Source of the DNA: Paracentrotus lividus
Lineage: Eukaryota > Echinodermata > Echinoidea > Camarodonta > Echinidae
Assembly: GCA_940671915.1 (NCBI GenBank)
Contig: CALNVZ010000218.1
Coordinates: 41,233,220-41,297,219, forward strand
Reading direction: 5' to 3'
DNA length: 64,000 nt
The notes under the pieces are model-generated. The model saw only the letters and a program-made list of their open reading frames with translations, made no database searches and was not told the origin of the DNA. Numbering within the stretch: position 1 is the stretch's first letter; the number at the start of each line of letters is the position of its first letter. Positions 11,277-26,200 of this stretch are shown here, one piece after another. The translations under genes and the position numbers were made by a program.

Positions 11277-14200
11277 GTAAGATGTAGAATGGAGATGAAA
11301 TGGAGAAAGAATGAATGATTACATTTGTAAATGTCTTCATGGTGAAACAGGTCTCTGTTGTATCATTCTTGATAGATATGCTTATGTAAATAAATAGGAA
11401 TGTCAATAATGAATAGTTTTTGATAATATAATTAAAACTATGTTTAGATACATGATTCCAAGACTTGACACTGTGTACATGTATGTACTCAAAATTTGCT
11501 AACACTTTAATACTCGAGACCTAAACTTGAAACACATTGGAAACCCACTTTGCCAAAATAATTTTTATGCCCTCCGCCACGAAGAGTTGGTGCCGGAAAA
11601 ATCGGCATTATTGTTTCGCCGCGTTGTCCGTACCCGTCCGCTTCACCGTCCGTTTATTTCCGATCCGTACGTCCGTCCCGTTTTCGTTTCTCGCGATAAC
11701 TTAAGAACCGTTTGACGGATCACTTTCAAACTTGGCATCATGTATGCATTATGGTAGGACAATGATCTGATTAGACTTTGGGGTCATTTAGGTCAAAGTC
11801 AAGGTCACAGAGTCATTGTATGCATGAAAATGGCTCGTTCTCGCCATAACTTTAAAAACCCGTTTGACGGTCAACTTCAGACTTGGTAATGTGTGCCTAT
11901 GGGGAGGCGGCAATGAACTCTATAGATCTTTAGGGTCATGCAGGTCAAAGGTCAAAAGTCACGGATGTCATTGTATACTATGAAAATGGTTCAGTTCTCG
12001 CAATAACTTAAGAACTTGTGCTGGCGTCAACTTCAAACTTGAGTAATTGTGCTGCATTATGGGCAGGGGCAATGAACTGTATTAGATTTTACGGTCACAA
12101 GGTCAAAGCGTCAAAGAGTCACCTGCACCGGTCGAATAATAGGTGTGGAAAGTAGCTCGTATCTTTCACAATACTCAAGAAACCGTTTCAGCAGATTAAT
12201 CTTCATTCTTGGTACATGTGTGAAACTGGCCGAGGGTGACAGTGATCTGATTAGATTTTGGGTCACAAGGTCAAAGGTCACCGAGGTCAATAAATAGGTG
12301 AAAATAGCTCGTTCTCACAATAACTCAAGAACGTTTACACACATTATACCTTCATTCTTACTACATTGTGTGCTACTGGGCGGTGACAGTGATCTGATTA
12401 GTCTTTTGGGGTCATGAGGTCAAAGGTCAAAGGTCACAAGAGGTCAATAAATAGCGTGAAAACAGCTCGTTCCACAATAACTCAAGAACCATTTCACTAT
12501 CATCTTATTACTTGGTAAATGTGTAGCAACTGGGGTTAAATGACTGATAGAATTTTGGGGTCATATAGGTCAAATGGTCACAGAGGTCAATAAATAGGTG
12601 AAAATAGCTCGATTCTCACAATAGCTCAAGAACCGTGTCACTAATCATCTTCATACTTGGTAAATGTATGCATACTGGTGTGACAATGATCTGATAAGAT
12701 TTTTGGGTCATGAGGTCAAATGTCAAGGTCACAGAGGTCAATAAATATGTGAAAATAGCTTGTCTCATGATAATCAAGAACTGTTTCAGGTCATCTTCAT
12801 CTAGTACATGTGTGCATACTTGAGTGGCACTGATCTGATTAAATTGAGACTTTTACAAGGTCAAATGTCAAGGTCAAGACATATTGTGTTACATGAACAT
12901 GAAAATAGAACAGATGAATGTTCCATATATTTCTGATCTGGCAATGGCGGAGGCATACATCTCGACCGTGCGCGGTCGAGGATTCATCTAGTTTATAGAT
13001 GTGATCATGTTGGATAATCATTTGAAATATTTGAAATGACTCTGTTTAGAAGGCAGAAGCTTAACTCACTAATTACCACATGTCTTTTTTATGCCTCCGC
13101 CACCGAAGGTGGTGCCGGAGGCATCATGTTTTCGGGTTGTCCGTCCGTCCGTCCGTACGTCCGTCCCGTTTTCGTTCTCGCGATAACTTAAGAACCGTTT
13201 GACGGATCACTTTCAAACTTGGATCATGTATGCATATGGTAGGGACAATGATCTGATTAGACTTTGGGGTCATTAGGTCAAAGGTCACAGAGGTCATTGT
13301 ATGCATGAAAATGGCTCGTTCTCACCATAACTTAAAAACCCTTTGACGGGTCAACTTCAAACTTGGGTAATGTGTGCCTATGGGAGGGGCAATGAACTGA
13401 TTAGATTTTAGGGTCATGAGGTCAAAGGTCAAAGGTCCCAGATGTCATTGTATACATGAAAATGGTTCGTTCTCGCAATAACTTAAGAACTGTGTGACGG
13501 GTCAACTTCAAACTTGGGTAATATGTGCATATGGGAGGAGCAATGAACTGATTAATTGTGGGGATCATGAGGTCAAAGGTCACAGAGGCCATTATATGCA
13601 TGAAAATGGCTTGTTATGCCTCCGCGACGAAGTCTCGCCGGAGGCTTTATGTTTTCGGGTTGTCCGTCCGTACATCCGTCCCACTTTCGTTCTCACGATA
13701 ACTTAAGAACCGTTTGACGGATGATCTTCATTCTTGGTACATGAGTGCATACTGAGGTGACAATGATCTGATTAGATTTTGGGGTCACGAGGTCAAAGGT
13801 CACAGAGGTCAATAAATAGGTGAAAATAGCTCGTTCTCACAATAACTCAGGAATTGTTTCACTTATCATCTTTATACTTACTACATTAGTGCATACAAAA
13901 ATGACAATGATCTGATCAGATTTTGGGGTCACAAGGTCAAAGGTCAAAGGTCACAGAGGTCAATAAATAGGTGAAAATAGCTTTTTCTCATGATAACTCA
14001 AGAACCGTTTGACGGATCATCCTCATTCTGGGTTCATGTGTGCATACTGAGGTGATAATGATCTGTTTAGATTTTGGGGTCACAAGGTCAAAGGCCACAG
14101 AGGTCAATAAATAGGTGAAAATAGCTTATTCTCACAATAACTCAAGAACCGTTTTACTAATCATTTTATTATGTAGTACATGTGTGCATACTGGGGTGGC

Positions 14201-17200
14201 AATGATCAAAGAAGTTTTTGGGTTCACAAGGTCAAAGGTCAGAGGTCAAAAAGGTTTTAAAAAGCTTGTTCTTATGATAACTCAACAACCATTTGACAGA
14301 TCATCTTCATACTTGGTACATGTACATGTGTGCATACTAGGGTGACAATTATCTGATTAGATTTTGTGGTTACAAGGTCAAAGGTCAAGGTCAAAGGTGT
14401 CTGTATAAATGAAAGTGAATAGATGAATGTGTCATATATTTCTGATCTGGCAATGGCGGAGGCATATATTTCGACCGTGCGCGGTCGAGGATTCATCTAG
14501 TTGTTTTTGTTTCTTTCATTAAATAGATGCATTCAAAGGAAATTGCAAGGCTAAAAGTAAAATTAAAGCAGAAAAGCAAGGAGCTGAAGGATCAAAAACT
14601 GGATGCTGAAGAGAAATTTAACAAGATGGTGGAGGAAAAGGATGCATTGATGAAGGAAAGTGAGGAACAAAATGAAGACTTAAGGAAGAAAGATATAGCA
14701 CTGGAACACCTCAAGGAAGAGAGAGAAACACTGAAGAATGCAAAAGAAAAGGTAGGGGAGACTGGGGTAATTATGGCCCCCTTTTTCACATTTCCTATTA
14801 CTACCATTAAATGAAAGGTCCAGTGATATTCTAATTATGTAAAAATACAGTCAATCTATATACCTATAATATACAAAAGTAAGTATAAACCTGCTACTTC
14901 TGATTTGCATATTAATTACCATTATGTTAACAACTTTGGGGGGCCATAATTACCCCACGGGTAGGGGTATTTATGGCCCCTTTTGTAATGACTGTATGAA
15001 TTCAAAGATATTATGCTAATTAATGATGGTAATGTATATAAATGTTGTTGGGTATTCCTAATACACTTATCAACCACCAGCAATGATTTAGTCAATAATT
15101 GGTTCAGCCAAAAGGTTGAAATTTTGCAATCAAAGCAATACACATATTTATGTACAAAATCGTACAAGTTAATGTCCCCATCTACGCTTATCTGCGCTTA
15201 TACACTGTTTATGCATTGGGGGCCATAATTACCCCAAATGACATTTTCAATTTGATCCCACTTTACAGCTCTGCTATAGAAGATATTCAGGTGGAAGTTT
15301 TTCTGTTGTGTTTTTTACTTCCTATTGTTTCAGTTTCAATCAAAATTTCATCTTAAATGATTTTAATTAATTATATCACACCCCACATAAGAAAGCAGAC
15401 TTGCAACTTTCCAATGAACAGAATTTTAATTGCCGTACATTTTAGGCCTTCCTAGGCACAAAATTTCAGGTAAATAGCTTATTTTTCTTAAATGATAGTA
15501 GGAAGAGTTTAGCTAGGCATGAGTAAAAATTAAATTATCATTGTGTAATGCAGCAAAAAATTATAAGCTCTCAAAGACAAAGGGGCCATGATTACCCCAG
15601 GGCCATAATTACCCCAGTCTCCCCTACATGTTTATTCTTCATAATAATGTTGAATTGAATTGTATTTATTAACAAGAACAGCTACATTAACTTCATATCA
15701 TGGCGAATTTAAGTACAAAACACAAGGGGACAATTATTACAGGTACGTATACATAAAAAAAGAGATAAACGTTTTTTTTTTTGAGAAACCAGAAGGTACA
15801 ATGAAGCACATGTTCTAGATCCACTACCCCATGAAAGTACTAAATAGTAGAGTTATTCAAGTACGTACAAGTGTATGTTACATGCTTTTCAGACTAAAGT
15901 TCATTTTCTCAACAATGGGAAATACATTGTAGGTGGGGGGGGGGGGAGGGCAACATTATTCTTGATAATTTTTTGATGCAAGAAGCTGTGGCCGTGACAT
16001 GATCTTTTTTTCAAAAATCTTGCGCTTGTCTTGAGACAGAATTCGCGACGCCCAGGTACCCATTTTGCAAGTCAGCATATAATTTCATACACGTGCATCA
16101 GACCCTAAATTGGTCAAAAACGTGGTATCATGTACAGTGTCAATACAAAGTATGCTGTTTCAGCTAAATTCGTAAACGAGTGAATATTTTTTATTTCATT
16201 GATTACAGTTATTTCATGTAATGCTATTTATTACCGAAATGTTGCTGACAAATTTTATCCCCCCAAAATAATTTTGAAAATAAAAAGCTAGGTTGAAAAA
16301 AAAAAGAAATTTTAAAGAGCAATAATTGCTACAAAGAATAATTACACCAAAAATTGTTATTCTAGGATCTTTATTTATTGAATTAGAGCAAAAAATTATG
16401 ATTTCATGCATATATACATTAGCGTAATTAGGAAATATGATTAATATAAAATATTTTTCTGAAAAATCAATAAACGGTATTGGAGATTACGTCACAGGGG
16501 ATGCGTGTGCCAATTTTCATCGCGATCAACAGGTTCTATAGCTTCTGATCACTTGAGCATTGAAAAAAAGGGATTCTCTCGGACAAAAGGGCTGATTTTG
16601 CAGAACAAATCTCTTACACTTGGAGCATTTGTCGGCAGAACAAATGTAAGTGGTGTAAATGTTGGTAGATATAATATCAGGGGAGCATAATGTCAGCGGA
16701 GCTATTGTCACTGTATTTCTGCAGTTGGGATCTTTTCACAAATACCTCAGTTGTACAGAAAACCAACCCCAGGCCGACTCTAAACCGATTACAAACTTGC
16801 CGTTCACATGTTGTTTGGTCTGATATTGGTGTTGAATCAGCACCTTACACAAGTACATCATATAGGTGTGACTGGAACTAAATTTTCACTGAAAGGAGGA
16901 CTACAGGCTGAAATTAAAATGTTTTATAAAGTAAAGTAAAATTTAACAAGTATAACACAGAACATTTCATCAAAATCGGATGAAAAATGACAAAGTTATG
17001 CATTTTGTAGGTATTTAATTTTTCTCGTAAAACAGTTCTTGGCAATGCCTCATGAATATTTGAATATTCAAATTAGCAAACCGATGATTTCACAGTCCCC
17101 CTACTTCTTTTTTATTATATGAAATCCTATTTATCTCATTTTTTTCATACATGTACATTGCGTATAAGGAAAATCTACTGAAATAAGTACATGTAAAAGC

Positions 17201-20200
17201 ACTTGTGACCTTGAACATTCCATAAGGACTAATCCCTGTTTTTTATGTCCTTGGGGCAGAAAATCTGGATAATTGTTATTTCATACTATAAAATACAAAG
17301 AAAGTAGGGAGACTATGACATCATCAGCTTGCTCTTTTGAATATGCCGAGAAGTGCTACTAAAAAATTTCAAAACCTAAGAAAATTCATAACTTTTCTAT
17401 TTCTTATCTGATTTTGATGAAATTTTCAGTGTTGTGCTGTTTAGATTTTTCTTTATTTTTCTAAACATACAAACTTCAGCCTGGATGAGTACGTTCAGTT
17501 GAATTTTATCAATCAAATAATTCAAATGATGTCTCTTTTTAAAGATGCTTCAGGAACAACAACAGCTGAAGAAAAATTTGCAGCAAAAAGGAAAAGAGGA
17601 GAAAACTAAGATAATGGCTGAGGCTTGGATGAACCTGACTAAGATGAGGGAGGATATGGAGGCTGTGAAGGAGCAGGAGAAAGAGAAGTTAATGAAAGAG
17701 GTGAGTACTTTGGTATGGGGGGGGGGGGCGGCATATTTATGTGATGGTTTAAATGTAGCTTTTACTGTTAATTTGAATTCTAAAATTTTTTTTTTTATTT
17801 AACCACTTGGCTGCGGACTACGTAATATTACGTGCTTGGCGTTTGTACACTGTTCTGCGGATCCCCATGGATGCCATCCCATCATGCCTCAATAATTATA
17901 AGATGTACGGGACAAAATGCGGATGATACGAATAGTTACGTCCAGATACGGACACTTGCGTCCACTTACGAATAACCTTACGAGTCGACTCGGTCTTTGT
18001 TTTTTCCGACTTCCTGAAACTTCTGGACACTTCTGAAGACTTGCGGGGATTTACATACATATACAGATAACTGGGAATTGTAATGAAAAATTATACATGT
18101 ATATCTCTCTGGTCAATGAGTGTTGGTTTTTTAAACCTTCGCTAATAGATCACCTTTCCTGTTTCTGCTAGTTGTATGGCTTCAACCTCCCACCCCAAAA
18201 AGCAAAGTGGAGATACAAAGACAAAGGCTGAAGAGGGCTACATGGCAACAGACGTTGATCCAGGGGGCAGACACCTCCCAACCCCCCCCCCCCCCCCAAA
18301 AAAAAAGGAAAGGAATTAACAAGAGAGAGAGAGAGAAAAAGAAGAATGTTAAATAATTAGGTTTCAAACCACTTTTGATATCGCTTCTATATACAGGTCA
18401 TAAGAAGATTAAGTCCCTAATAAACAGACATAAACAAATGATTTTTTCTAAGGAACCAATCGAAAGATAAAACATCCTAGAAGAGTCAACATGGAGCGAA
18501 ATCCCTAATTAAAAAACATTATTATTCGATTATATTACAGTTTTGAAAGAGGCCTATGTTTTCCGAAAGTTTAACTCATATTTATATAGAACAGGAAAAG
18601 AGAATTTCAATTTATGGCCCTCCCTTTTTTGCTCTCACTTTTTTTTTCTCACATATATTGAGGTTTTTATAAAATTCAAAAGCAAAAAAAGATTTATATT
18701 AAAGTAATTATAATGTTCACATTTTCCCTTTTTTTGGGGGGGGGGGGGAGGGGGAGTGCATAACTTGCCTTGCTTTAAAATCATTTTATGGCATATTTTG
18801 TTCACTCTTCCTATTCTATCATTTAGACAAAATTAAATTGTAGCCCAAACAGATCAGACTGCCCTGCTTTCCGAATCAGTATTTGCCTATGCGCTCACAT
18901 GATTTAGATGACAAATGTGTGTGTAATTCAAACAAATGATATCAATACCCTTCTTGACCGGGCATGGCGCTCCCAAGAGGTCATAACCATGTTTATGCTA
19001 GGGATTATCTAACTAAAACGAACTTTAAACAAAATATTCATTTCATATAAAAAGGGGGAAATTGTTGAGTTATAAGATTTGATTACAGAGGATTTCAATC
19101 AAATATGGTTTCGAACAACCTGTTTTACGTTAATTTTTTATTGAGTGGAAGCTCGCTCGAATTATTATTAGTTTTTTTTTAATTTGCCCCCCACCTCCCT
19201 CTAGGAAATTTAGGACCTGCCCCTCGAAGCTATTACATTTATATAACCCATATCCATGTGCAAACAAGAACGGGTGTTTGGGAGCTCAAAACATGAAAGG
19301 ACGCAATTATCCGTAACGCTTAAAGTGTTTGTCCGTAGCCTCTTAAGTGTATTGTTTTCGGTACTTAAACGTTTGATACGTTTAATTACAGATAATTGCA
19401 AATATTTATGGTGGACGCAAATAAACGTAAATGGACGGAACTTAAGAATTTTCCCGGATGATCTGCGTCCTAGATACGGATAGTAGTGAGTTTTCGCAGG
19501 ACTACGGGGAGCTTATCTAGAACGTTAGCAAAAAAGAGGGCACTATTTGTCAAAATGCCTGCAAACCCTCGTTTTCTATCTTCTTCAATAACTTTGAATA
19601 AAAGTTTCCAGTGGTAACCGCACATGTTCCCTTTGACTTGTGAGACATTGTAACGTCTATTGTTGCAATAAGAATTTAATCCAAAGGCTACTTTACCGGG
19701 GATACCTAGTTTTTTTTTTCATGCCAAGGTTTTATTGTGACAAATGCATCTATGCGTATAACAGCTGACCTAAAACATTGCTGATATGAAAAGAAATAAC
19801 CTACCGCCCAGCCTTTATGATTAGTCAAATCAAAGTATGCTTCTTTTATGTTTTAGCAAAGGGGGAAATGCCTGTATACATTCCTATCAAAGCGCTCGCT
19901 TATTATAACTGACTTACGTTCTCAGCTGAGAACCTAGATACGTTCTACGTTTCGGGAGAACGTACATTTCCCCAAAATAGCGTTGTAGATTTTGACAACG
20001 GGGAGCTATCTCTTGTAGCTAGGGGAAACCCTCGTTTGTGCACACGAAAACTTGTAATTTAAACGAATTGCCAGCCGTTTCTAGCAAATACCAGTTTTAC
20101 ACGCTATTTTTCCTGTACTAACAGTATGCAGGAGTTTGGGGTTTGAGCTATTTTGAAAATAAAGTCATTCATAAAGCTAACGTTCTAGATTAGCCTCCCC

Positions 20201-23200
20201 GTAGTCCAGCGAAAGCACCCTAGTTACGTTCATCTACGGAAAGTTACGTTTAGTTATGGTTATTTACGTAAGTCGGCATCCGTGAAGATGCCCTGTGAAA
20301 TTTTGAACATCTCAAAATTTCGCAGGCTTGGCGCCGTCATTGTGCGTACCGATACGGTTCAGTTTCGAACAGATACGTATACTTACGTTCCTGCGGATGA
20401 CTGCATCTGTGCTCCGGTCATGCTGCGTCCACTTAGGCAAATCTATACGCAGCGGACGTAACTAAACGTAAGTGTCTGTGTGACTGTAGCATTAGTAGCA
20501 AGACCTCTTATGATGCAAACTGCTGGTCAAATGGCAACCAAACTTGGGTGATAGATGCACTAGGGTTACCTTCATTTCGGAAGTAAAACAAGCAATTCAC
20601 CTGCAATTTTGAAGGAATGCCAGATTGAACTATGTGTTTACAGTCATGTTGGCAAATTGAGCTATATATCAAATTAATTGCAATTTGAATATTATTTCAA
20701 CCTTTTAATATCAATAACAGTTATTGTAAAATCAGACATATAGAGGTACAATAATTATCACAGATCTCACGCAAAGATCGGCAGGTATGAATTTTAAAAT
20801 ACCTGAATGTATGAACATGTTTTCTTATGCATGTTTTGAACATTGACTTTTTTAGTTTCGTGTGCAGGTTTAATTTAAGAACCTGTGACAATATTTTTAG
20901 TACTTTTAGTGCTAAAAAACATGGTTTATAGTTACTACATGTAGTACAGTAGTTTTGTCTTGCTTGCATTTTGTGAGACATACCAGGCACACTCATTCTA
21001 TACCTATAGGTTATTTATTCACACCAGGGTAGGGACAAGCAATGTCAATGAAATGCCTTTGCCCAAGGAGCATGTATGTTTATGCCATGCCAGGTATCAA
21101 ACCCACAACTTTTGCACGTCATTTATTTGATTAGATCACTTGAAAACGACACATCTACATGTACATTATTTATGTTATTCATTTTAAAGAAAACAAAGTA
21201 ATGTTCTCTTTTCACCGCTTGTAGGTGGAAACCCATCATTTGGAGCTGGTAAAAGTGAAGCAGACAGTCCATGACATAGAACAAACCATAGAGAGGGATC
21301 TTAAGTGCATTATATGTCAGCAACTATTCATCAAGGTAACAAAGATTTCTCCAGCTAGAGCTTTTAATTCAGAGCATACTTTGGATTCATACTTTGGATT
21401 TACATGTAGTTAATATTTTCAGAACTCAACTTAAACCTTTTCTTCTTAGTAATGCTCTCTAAAATGTCTGATTTATTTTGTTCTGCGCAGTAGAATATAT
21501 TATTATAGTAAATAGTGTTAGAAGAATACACGTTGCGATTGGCTAGGTCAGTACCACATGACCTACCTTCAATTTGTTATATTAAAAACTTTCGGTTTTT
21601 GGAGGGTAAAGCCCGTGTTAAATGAATGGGGAGAGTATCGATTCTATTGATTGCCTTGTTGCGTTAGCGTGGAATAACAGTAAAATGGTGCGCACAAAAG
21701 TTAATAACAATGGGTACGCGGAACAACAATATACGTCACAACAGCTTAATTAGCACCAAAATATTTGCAAACATAAAATCAGATTAGGCAAGGTCAAAGA
21801 TATAGTGGTCTATTTACTATAATAAATAGTGAACGCTACTGGAGTTTGTAACCATTAAACCACAATCCTGTTTGTTTTTAATGTTTTACAACCATATTTC
21901 TCTAATTATTTTATTCATGATTCGATTTCAATATGCGCAGCATTACATAATACATGTGCACATGCGTCACCAATGATTATCGAAGGCCTACTTTTTCTTT
22001 TCGTTGACAACTTACTTTTCCTGTTACCACTGCGAGTGAGAATTGAAAAATTATAGCATTTTTTTTCAAAGTGCAGGGAAGAATAAGGATTAACCTGTAC
22101 GTAGAAAAATGTAGAGTGTAAGTGAGGTTTATAATCAATTCAGTGAGAAACCCCTTGATAACAACTTGGCTGCGGACCATATTACGTGCTTGACGTTTGT
22201 ACACTGTGCGTGAGCCATGTAATATTACGTGATCATGCTATCGCCTGTTTTGACACACCAGTGCCATGGTGGTCATACCCGTACTGTGCACTTAGGCATC
22301 ATGCAGCAGTCAAGTGGTTAATTCATTTTATTGGGTACACAGGAGGAGTGAGGTCAAAATAAGAGCGCAATTTGTGTCCATGTTATGAAAAAAAAAAATT
22401 GGCCTGAATTATATTATCTATTCCTCTTCCAGGTAACAACCCTGAACTGCTCCCACTCGTTCTGTGCCTATTGCATCCTGAAGTGGCAAGAGGATCACAA
22501 TTCTTGCCCAATATGTCGTGAAGATATACAGACTACTGTTCAATGTCTGGACATTGACAACTTCATTGACAAGATTGTCAACCATTTAGGAGATGAGGCC
22601 AAACAAAGGAGGAAGGAGACTGTGAGGGAGAGAAATGGTGAGTTACCAGAAAGGGGGGGGGGGTGGAATGATAATTTGCAATTAAATTTTTATGCATTCA
22701 CAACAGAATGTAGTTTCAGAGGCATCATTACCTCCCCCATTACCTCACGCAAGCAAATCTTTGAAATTTAGGAAACAAAATTCATTTACAACAAATGATT
22801 ATTTTAGTAAAACAACTCTTGACATGAAAACTTCTTTTCATATTTAAACTTTACTTATTAGCTAAGTTTTCTCATACCATACTTGCAGCCTCATATGTTA
22901 TTAAATCATTGCATTACGCACAGCGACAATGCTATGTTATCGTTCCATATTCCTTTTCCGTCTTCTTCTTCTTCTTCTTCCCCAAAAAGCCATTCACTTA
23001 AGGACGTTGCACAGTTGAAACCAAAACCATGACAAGTTCACCAAATTTTGCACAGAGTTACTTTGGTATCAATGTATGCCAAAAATGCAAAAAATAATAT
23101 AGGTTCATGTGCTTAATTTTTTGCTACGGAACTTTGAATTTGCCATATTTGGATGGCCTGTAAAGTACACGTAATTTAAGAAATTGGCGTCTGTTAGACC

Positions 23201-26200
23201 TCGCGAGTGTAACAAACAAGTATAAATCGTCATTACTTTGTCAAAACCGTATCAAACTTTATCAAACATTCCTGATTTGTTACAAAGTTTATACCAAAGA
23301 TGGGGACATTGTTCAAACTGGCACATTTGTACTTATTTTTGAGCCAGCAGCGCCCTCATGTGGCAAAAGTGGTGCGTAAAATGGCGAAAACCATATCTTA
23401 GAGGCTTGGAATCTACAAGAAAATAAAAAAGTATATTTTAAGGTGCACTTTTTTTAAAAACCATGACAGTCTCATCAAATTTTGCAAAGTTGTAGAGGAA
23501 TTCATCATAAATATGTAGAGATTTTGAAAAAGGGGGGTCCATGTGCTCGCTTTCGAATTATCGGCGCCCGAATACTCGCTAATCGTCTTGAAAAGTCACA
23601 AAAACGCGCCAAAAAGCGTGAAAATCCACTCTAAATTACACTTAATTCAAAATTATGCTCCCGAACATTAAAAATCCATGTCATTTTCATAACAATTTGC
23701 AAAGTTGTAGAGAAATACATTTTTTAAGGGGTATAAACATTCAAAAAAGGGGGTCCATATGCTCGTTTTTAAGCTATCGGAGCCTGAATAGTTGCAAATT
23801 GGCTTAAAAACCACAAATACGCGCCGAAAACGTCAAACAAATTTGAGAATCCAACCTATATTACACTTGATTCAAAATCATGCTCTCGAACATTCAAAAT
23901 CCATGTCAATTTCATCAAAATTTGCCAAGTTGTAGAGAAATATAAACTAAAAGAGTAGGAACATTAAAATATGGGGGTCCATGTGCTCGTTTTCAAAATA
24001 TCGGCGATGTAATAATGGCGAGTCTACTTGAAAACCACTGAAAAGTGCCAAAAATACGCAAAAATGTTAAAACTCTATCTAATTTTCTACTTATTCAAAA
24101 TCCTGCTCCCAAACATTTACAGTTAATTTCATATCCATCGCAATCTCTAGAATAACACGGACATGCACCAACATAAATGCTTTACATATCTCTGCAAGTA
24201 GGTAAATAATGAACAAAAAGAAGGAATAAATAACATATTATAAAGTTTATTTCTTTTAACTCTTTGAACGCTGGATCGCCCGTGAGCGCTGAATATTTTT
24301 CCATTGTGACGTAGTAAATAATGCGCGCCCAGGTTGCGCGGTCAAGATGCGCAGAAACATAACAGTGCAACGTCCTTAACACGTGAACCTTGTTCACCCT
24401 ACCCAGGTCCCATCGCTCAACCAAATTCGTTCAAATTTCATACACATATCCTCCATGATCCATTATTGATCCCCTGACATTTCATTTTCCAAAATCACTC
24501 ATCCATGACCGTCCATCCGCCATTTTGTCTATTTTTGGTCATATGAAAGCCACTTTTTCCAGCCTCACTAGCTCCATTATCCGAAATCCTACAGACTTCT
24601 AACAAAATGCACTAAACAGTCCATGCGTTGACCTTTAATATGCATTCAATAACTTTTTATTTTAAAACCATCTTCAATTTTTAAATGAATTTCAAAAATC
24701 GACTCCGTTTTGAAATGAAATATTGTGTCTAAAAACACAGAAAAATTGCTATAACTTTCTTAAATCAATTCCATTTTGCTTCAACTTTTCAGGGCATGTT
24801 ATTCTAATACATGTGCACACACTCCATATGTTTCACGCTCTAGAAAATACGCAAAATGCAAATAGCGCCCTCTAAAGTTTCAAAATTCGGCTAAAATCCA
24901 AGACGCTGCATCTGCGTTGTGCCTTGTTAAAACCGTACCCTTTTTTGGATTTAAGTACTTCAGACAATGTACTTTCCAGCAATGTAAAGAAAAATATATC
25001 GATTCATTGACCAAATTGCTCAAAAATGTCGTGGAATGTAAAAAATTAACAATACCAGGAAATCAAGTTTAACTTCCCCTAAAATTGCGAATATTCAATC
25101 TAGGGACTTGAAACTTAGCAGGCATATGTATCAATACATTTTACAACTATCTGCCAAGTTTTGTAAAATTTGATGACGTCATCTAAAAGTTATGGACAAA
25201 AAATAGCGAATTTTCAATGGATTACGTAACAAGGCATTACGTCATTATCGTTAAATATTTGCTTCTGAAATTGACATCACAATGACCGCATTGAAATTGC
25301 CTTTTCATTGATACCATATATAGTATAGGTTGCAACAGAAAATTTTGAGTAAATCCACTTTTTGTAGAAACCATTATACCAGCTTGCTTCATAATCGCGA
25401 AATCGGGAAACCCACGAGTACTCAGATTACTATGGAACGCCATGGAGGAAAAAGGATAAAGATAAAAACTTAACAACGTATACGAATCGCAATCGCTTAA
25501 CACATATTTGTTCTACATGTGAAGGTTATTTCGGTTTACCAATATATTCCAAAATATACGTTTACATTTTTATAATCCTTGATATATTTGAGGCAAAGCG
25601 TCGATGCACGCACATCGTTCATGTCAACGATTGCAGTTCTAGTTTAATTCTATTTTTGTGAGTGTGTGTTTATAGTTGTATATTGTATAACTATGCAGTT
25701 GTTCATGTATGTATTACAAGGCCCCTGGAAAATGGGGTATGACGATTGATGGGGCCACCCTGTTTAAATAAAATAGAATGAATAAGTATACAGATTTTAT
25801 TCAATCAGACTTGTAAGGGGCCATCTTTAGTGGGAGCAATCTTAGTTGTTAAACTAAGTTACTGGTCATTGGAGAGGGATGATCATAATGAAAATTTTAG
25901 TGTAAAGAGAACCAGTGCTATGTTATAGAGGTTTTCAATCACTAATCTTTGCATTGTTATAATTAGATGCACATTTATGATAAATATTAAGATATCATCA
26001 AAAATATGAGGCTCAATCTTTTCATAGAAGTTACTGATAAGCATGATCAACCACAAAGTGTAAATATTTAAATCAATCCTCTTGTATGCTAATATAATTG
26101 GTTTTGGTGAGCTGTTTCTTTTAGAATTTTATCTTGATAACTTTCAAGACATACATAATCAGGCAAAAGGCCTCAAAGTCACCATTAAAAGTGTTATTGA

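Noticed and set aside
11527..14345. Short frames in the AGGTCAAAGGTCA repeats (e.g. 13494-13706, 14115-14345)
   Set aside because: The frames are not shared among repeat copies and have frequent indels.
17821..17831. TAATATTAC, the origin nonamer of circular ssDNA viruses, in a palindrome at about 17821 and again at about 22212
   Set aside because: It sits inside a TTAA-type repeat with no replication gene and no conserved stem flanks. The word is a by-product of an AT-rich palindrome.
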